Positions 5,247 to 8,259 of a stretch of 8,259 bases of DNA are shown here, in pieces. Origin of the DNA: JAVKNF01 sp031537795. GTDB lineage: Bacteria > Pseudomonadota > Alphaproteobacteria > Rickettsiales > Deianiraeaceae. The notes below the pieces were generated by a model that searched no databases, was not told the DNA's origin, and worked only from the letters and a program-made list of their open reading frames with translations. The DNA lies in NCBI GenBank assembly GCA_031537795.1, contig JAVKNF010000025.1:1-8259 (forward strand), given 5' to 3'. Position 1 is the stretch's first letter. Each line of letters starts with the position of its first letter. A program made the position numbers and the translations under genes.

Positions 5247-6071
5247 TTATTTTGAATGAATTTCATTTTTCTTTTTAAAGTTCAAATATAAAATATAAAA
5301 CCCCATAAACATTGTAATTATTGAATAGAAATGACCTAAAGTAAAATACTTTAATATAATCCCTGTATTTGGGTCTGGCTCTTTTATAAATTCTATTAAG
5401 AATCTAAAAAAACTATATAAAATAAGAAATAAAGCTGTCACTAAACCTCTTTTTCTTGCAATTTTAATTCTTTTTTTAAAAATGTAAAGAATGATAAAAA
5501 GTAAAACCCCCTCTGTTAGAGCTTCAAAAATTTGAGTCGGGTACCTCTTTATTTTTAAAGGATCAGTTCTAAATATAACTCCAAAGCCTGTTTTAGTAGG
5601 CCTACCAAATAATTCTGCATTTATAAAATTAGATATTCTACCGAAAAATATACCAATTGGCGCCACAACAAGGCCTACATCCGTTATTTGAAAGAATGAG
5701 AAAGATGTGTTCTTTTTTACAAAAAGTAAAATTCCAATAGCAATTCCTCCAACTCCACCGTGAAAAGCTAACCCACCTTCCCAAATTTTAAAAATAGAAA
5801 TTGGGTTATTGATATAGTATAGTGGGTCGTAAAGCAATATAAAACCTAATCTTGCACCTATTATAAGCCCAACTATTATATAATTCATAAGGCTTTCTAT
5901 TTCTTGTTTCTTCATAATATTCTGTAAATTAGAAAGAAGAAAATAATGCACGATAATTAAACCAAAAACATAACTTAAACTGTACCACCTTAAAGAAAGA
6001 GGACCGATTAAATGTATTATTACTGGGTCAATTTGAGTTAAATATTCAAAAATAGAATTTATTATTTTCAT
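5247..6071 (-). CDS. lgt: Prolipoprotein diacylglyceryl transferase
   Basis: Transfers diacylglycerol from phosphatidylglycerol to the lipobox cysteine of prolipoproteins, the first step of lipoprotein maturation in the inner membrane. At 274 aa it is of normal length, with about seven hydrophobic segments. Conserved blocks: IWEGGLAFHGG (96-106) with His104, corresponding to the essential His103 of E. coli; the Lgt signature GRISNFINAELFGRPT (144-159) with Arg145 and Asn148; RYPTQIFEALTEG (176-188); and FFRFLIEFIKEPD (221-233), where the C-terminal essential arginine region lies. The ATG at 6071 is 3 bp from the rodA stop, and its own stop abuts the next ATG, so it is the middle gene of a tightly packed three-gene operon. 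No Shine-Dalgarno precedes it. Confidence 0.98.
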   Translation of the reverse strand: MKIINSIFEYLTQIDPVIIHLIGPLSLRWYSLSYVFGLIIVHYFLLSNLQNIMKKQEIESLMNYIIVGLIIGARLGFILLYDPLYYINNPISIFKIWEGGLAFHGGVGGIAIGILLFVKKNTSFSFFQITDVGLVVAPIGIFFGRISNFINAELFGRPTKTGFGVIFRTDPLKIKRYPTQIFEALTEGVLLFIILYIFKKRIKIARKRGLVTALFLILYSFFRFLIEFIKEPDPNTGIILKYFTLGHFYSIITMFMGFYILYLNFKKKNEIHSK

Positions 6072-6074
6072 AAG

Positions 6075-7217
6075 TTAAAAGTTATCAACATTTAAAGAGT
6101 CTGAATTTATATCAACGTTCAATAATAAAGCTAGGCAAATTATTGAAACAATCATCATTGTGCCCCCAGAAGATATCATAGGAAGCGGTATCCCTGCTGC
6201 TGGGAAAAGACCACAAGTCATTGCAATATTTATAAAAACATGTATAGAAATTAAATTTACAGAGCCGATTACTAAAACTTTTTCAAATATTAACTCTGCT
6301 TTTCTTAAAACTGAATAGCCGTATTTTATAAAGAAGAAAAATAAAAGAATAACAAATAGGACTCCCGCAAAACCTGTTTCTTCAGCTATAAGGCTAAAAA
6401 TAAAATCAGAATGATGTTCTGGTATAAATTTTAACTGCCCTTGTGTTCCTTTTAAAAACCCTTTACCGAAGAGCCCCCCCGAACCTATTGCAATTTTGGA
6501 CTGTATTACATTGTAACCGCTCCCGAGTGGGTCTATATTTGAATCTAAAAAATTAAGTATTCTCATTTTTTGAAATTCTTTCAAGAATTTAAACCACAAA
6601 ACAGGTAAAGATAGAAGAAAAAGAAAAATCGGAATTAAAATAATCCTAAAATCTTTTATAAAGAAAAATACAATAGAAAAAGTTAAAAGAAAACATATTC
6701 CTCCTGTTGTTAAGTCTGGTTGTAATATAATTGGAATAGCCAAAAAAGAGGTAATTAAAATAGGTATAAAAACAAGACGGAGGAAGTTCATTTGGAATCT
6801 TTTTAGGTTATCATAATAATTTGCTAAAGTAAGAATAATTGTTAATTTTGCTATTTCAGAAGGTTGAATTGTTATAAAACCTAAATTTATCCATCTCGTA
6901 GCCCCTAAAATTTTTTTACCTAAAATTAAAACAAAAAATAATAAAAACAATGAAGCTAAAAAAGATAAATAAGATATAGATTTTAATGTTTTTAAATTTA
7001 AACTTACAACAGGAATAAAAATAAAAAAACCTATTAAAGCATGTATAATATGTTTTAGAGTCCAAACTCTAAAATTGCCATTTCCCGCTGAATATAGAGC
7101 TAAACAACCTATAGCTATTATCATTAATACATTGAATATAGGATAAAATGGAACTTTATTTAAATTCTGAAAGTTGAATCTTTTTTCTTTTGAAGATTCA
7201 ATATATAAATTATCCAT
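6075..7217 (-). CDS. rodA: Rod-shape peptidoglycan glycosyltransferase RodA (SEDS family)
   Basis: SEDS-family polymerase that elongates glycan strands from lipid II in the inner membrane, working with PBP2 and MreB-based elongasome proteins. The start is set at the ATG at 7217 (380 aa); the longer frame uses a TTG at 7238. About ten hydrophobic segments are visible. Conserved stretches: GATRWINLGFITIQPSEIAK (105-124), QPDLTTG (166-172), DPLGSGYNVIQSKIAIGSGG (229-248), the extracellular loop FIPEHHSDFIFSLIAEE (264-280) and GIPLPMISSGG (342-352). Asp271 in HHSDF matches the position of the catalytic Asp262 of E. coli RodA. RodA rather than FtsW is favoured by the GTQGQLKFIPEHHSDFIF loop. GSGG is encoded across a run of seven G. 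It is the first gene of the rodA, lgt, methyltransferase operon, with a 94-bp spacer to divergent yebC. Confidence 0.94.
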   Translation of the reverse strand: MDNLYIESSKEKRFNFQNLNKVPFYPIFNVLMIIAIGCLALYSAGNGNFRVWTLKHIIHALIGFFIFIPVVSLNLKTLKSISYLSFLASLFLLFFVLILGKKILGATRWINLGFITIQPSEIAKLTIILTLANYYDNLKRFQMNFLRLVFIPILITSFLAIPIILQPDLTTGGICFLLTFSIVFFFIKDFRIILIPIFLFLLSLPVLWFKFLKEFQKMRILNFLDSNIDPLGSGYNVIQSKIAIGSGGLFGKGFLKGTQGQLKFIPEHHSDFIFSLIAEETGFAGVLFVILLFFFFIKYGYSVLRKAELIFEKVLVIGSVNLISIHVFINIAMTCGLFPAAGIPLPMISSGGTMMIVSIICLALLLNVDINSDSLNVDNF

Positions 7218-7248
7218 TTTTATATAAAAAATTAACAAATTTCGTAAG

Positions 7249-7282
7249 AATCAAGTAAAATTCTTGATTTTTTATTTTTTTG
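7249..7282 (+). terminator. Hairpin plus T-tract in the rodA/yebC spacer
   Basis: AATCAAG (7249-7255) and CTTGATT (7263-7269) form a 7-bp stem with a 7-nt loop, followed by a long T-rich run to about 7281 (TTTTATTTTTTTT). On the plus strand this looks like a weak intrinsic terminator, but no plus-strand gene ends here: it sits upstream of yebC. It could attenuate yebC leader transcripts, block stray upstream transcription, or be chance in AT-rich DNA. Confidence 0.3.
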
Positions 7283-7311
7283 ATATTATTTTGTATTTAT
7301 TAATTAAATTT

Positions 7312-8034
7312 ATGGCGGGGCATTCTCAATTTGCTAATATAAAACACAGAAAAGAAGCTCAAGATAAAAAAAGGGCGAAATTATTTACTCAATTAACAAA
7401 AAAAATAACAATAGCTTCAAAAAGTGGGGGCACAGATAAATCAATTAATATTAAATTAGCTATAGCTATTTCAAATGCAAGAGCTTATAACGTTCCAAAA
7501 GATAGAATAGAGAGAGCAATTTTTTCTGAAACTGAATTCAAAGAAAATGCTTTATTCCAAATGAGATACAACGCAAGATTCGAAAATGGAGCTTTATTTA
7601 TTATAGAGGCGGAGACTGACAATAAAAATAGAACTATATCAGACATTAGAACAATCATAACAAAAAATGGCGGTAAAATAGTTGAAACTGGTGCAATTGA
7701 GCATTTTTTTGAACATCTAGGTTTTATATCTTATAAAAAAGATTTTATTGGTTTTGATGAATTTTTTTCAGAGGTATCAGAATTAAATCCTATAAACATA
7801 GATAAAAACAATGAAATATTTTTTATAGAGACCAATCCAGAAGATTTACACAGAATATCCGTTGATTTGTTGGAGAAAGCTAAATTTAAAGAGATAGAAG
7901 AATCAAAAATTATTTGGAAAGCTAGAGAATTTATCAAAATAGAAGAAATAGAACAAGAAAGATTTCAAAATATCATAGAGCAATTAGACGAGTTGCAAGA
8001 TGTTGAGAATTTGTTTTCTAATATTATTTTTTAA
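7312..8034 (+). CDS. yebC: YebC/TACO1-family translation factor or regulator
   Basis: YebC-family proteins were long annotated as transcriptional regulators. Mitochondrial TACO1 and more recent bacterial work point to roles in translation, including passage through proline-rich stretches. The start is placed at the ATG at 7312, giving 240 aa beginning with the family hallmark MAGHSQFANIKHRKEAQDKK; the open frame to a TTG at 7264 adds 16 hydrophobic residues not seen in the family. Further conserved blocks: AISNARAYNVPKDRIERAI (52-70), EAETDNKNRT (99-108), KNGGKIVETGAIEHFFE (118-134) and the C-terminal LDELQDVENLFSN (225-237). The usual GPGG-like turn before strand AxxxEA is RFENG (89-93), a local deviation. 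No Shine-Dalgarno lies upstream. It is divergent from rodA; the commonly adjacent ruvC is not in view downstream. Confidence 0.96.
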   Translation: MAGHSQFANIKHRKEAQDKKRAKLFTQLTKKITIASKSGGTDKSINIKLAIAISNARAYNVPKDRIERAIFSETEFKENALFQMRYNARFENGALFIIEAETDNKNRTISDIRTIITKNGGKIVETGAIEHFFEHLGFISYKKDFIGFDEFFSEVSELNPINIDKNNEIFFIETNPEDLHRISVDLLEKAKFKEIEESKIIWKAREFIKIEEIEQERFQNIIEQLDELQDVENLFSNIIF

Positions 8035-8053
8035 ATCTTCGGGAGTTATCTTT

Positions 8054-8146
8054 ATGCGTACAAATAAGATAAATAAAAAATTTCAAGAAATTAATTTATA
8101 TAGATATCGAAACTCAAGAGCGTTTTCTCTTAAAGAAAAATCATAA
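8054..8146 (+). CDS. Possible 30-aa basic small protein (unrecognised)
   Basis: ATG at 8054 to TAA at 8144-8146 encodes a 30-residue, Lys/Arg-rich peptide (begins MRTNKINKKF, ends SLKEKS). It is preceded by GGGAG at 8041-8045 with an 8-nt gap to the ATG, the best-placed Shine-Dalgarno-like sequence in the window and one that the established genes lack. It starts 19 bp after the yebC stop on the same strand, so it could be read on the same transcript. The composition does not match any ribosomal small protein I know. At this length a chance frame is quite possible. Confidence 0.25.
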   Translation: MRTNKINKKFQEINLYRYRNSRAFSLKEKS

Positions 8147-8190
8147 AAACATCAACTTAATTTATAAAATATTTACTTTACATTCATTTT

Positions 8191-8259
8191 TTATTTCAAA
8201 AAATAAAATAATTTCTTAATTAGTTTTAAGGTTAATTTAACTATACCTCTTTTAAACAA
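8191..8259 (-). CDS. Possible C-terminus of a minus-strand gene entering from the right
   Basis: Of the three minus-strand frames at the right edge, only one stays open for long, giving 22 residues that end LKLIKKLFYFLK then TAA at 8193-8191. A gene running leftwards and converging on yebC would fit. The fragment is too short and too lysine/leucine-rich to assign a family, and open AT-rich frames of this length are common. Confidence 0.2.
   Translation of the reverse strand: MFKRGIVKLTLKLIKKLFYFLK

Noticed and set aside
7731..7937. Minus-strand 68-codon open frame inside yebC
   Set aside because: Antisense shadow of yebC with no family features.
8035..8259. tRNA, tmRNA or other structured RNA in the right-hand spacer
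   Set aside because: No T-loop GTTCGAATC-like sequence, no cloverleaf stems, and only a weak 5-bp hairpin (AAGAG/CTCTT near 8116-8132).

Overview
The window is AT-rich (about a quarter G+C by eye) and uses the standard bacterial code: TGA acts as a stop and Trp is TGG. Proteins are rich in Lys, Asn and Ile. The gene set and the look of Ndk, YebC and RecJ suggest a Gram-negative alphaproteobacterium with a reduced genome, probably Rickettsiales-like. The organism is an inference from composition and remembered family sequences, not from a search. Genes for peptidoglycan elongation (RodA) and lipoprotein modification (Lgt) imply a real cell wall and envelope.

Layout from left to right. Positions 1-135 are a richer-GC scrap holding a 27-bp direct repeat 106 bp apart. 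Both copies carry the same protein C-terminus (IGEAH, then stop), and the second follows a short open remnant with a calcium-loop-like motif. Positions 136-3443 are a minus-strand group read recJ, a 48-codon two-helix membrane sORF, ndk, rluB (DNA repair exonuclease, unannotated small protein, nucleotide balance, 23S rRNA modification). A 52-bp intergenic region with overlapping divergent promoter-like sites separates recJ from plus-strand rseP (3496-4572), a site-2 intramembrane protease. rseP converges, with an 8-bp gap, on a tight minus-strand operon read rodA, lgt, SAM-methyltransferase (7217-4581), all plausibly envelope-related. A 94-bp divergent region follows, then plus-strand yebC (7312-8034). 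The last 225 bp hold a possible 30-codon ORF preceded by GGGAG and perhaps the 3' end of a minus-strand gene entering from the right.

Most of the window is ordinary housekeeping. I did not find a new defence, toxin or mobile system. The points worth a second look are the duplicated 3' end at the left edge, the conserved-looking small membrane ORF after recJ, a GC-rich 12-bp palindrome inside recJ, the probable leaderless divergent promoters, the general lack of Shine-Dalgarno sites, and a non-MidA methyltransferase behind lgt. Start codons of three genes were moved inward from TTG to ATG (ndk 1482, rodA 7217, yebC 7312).
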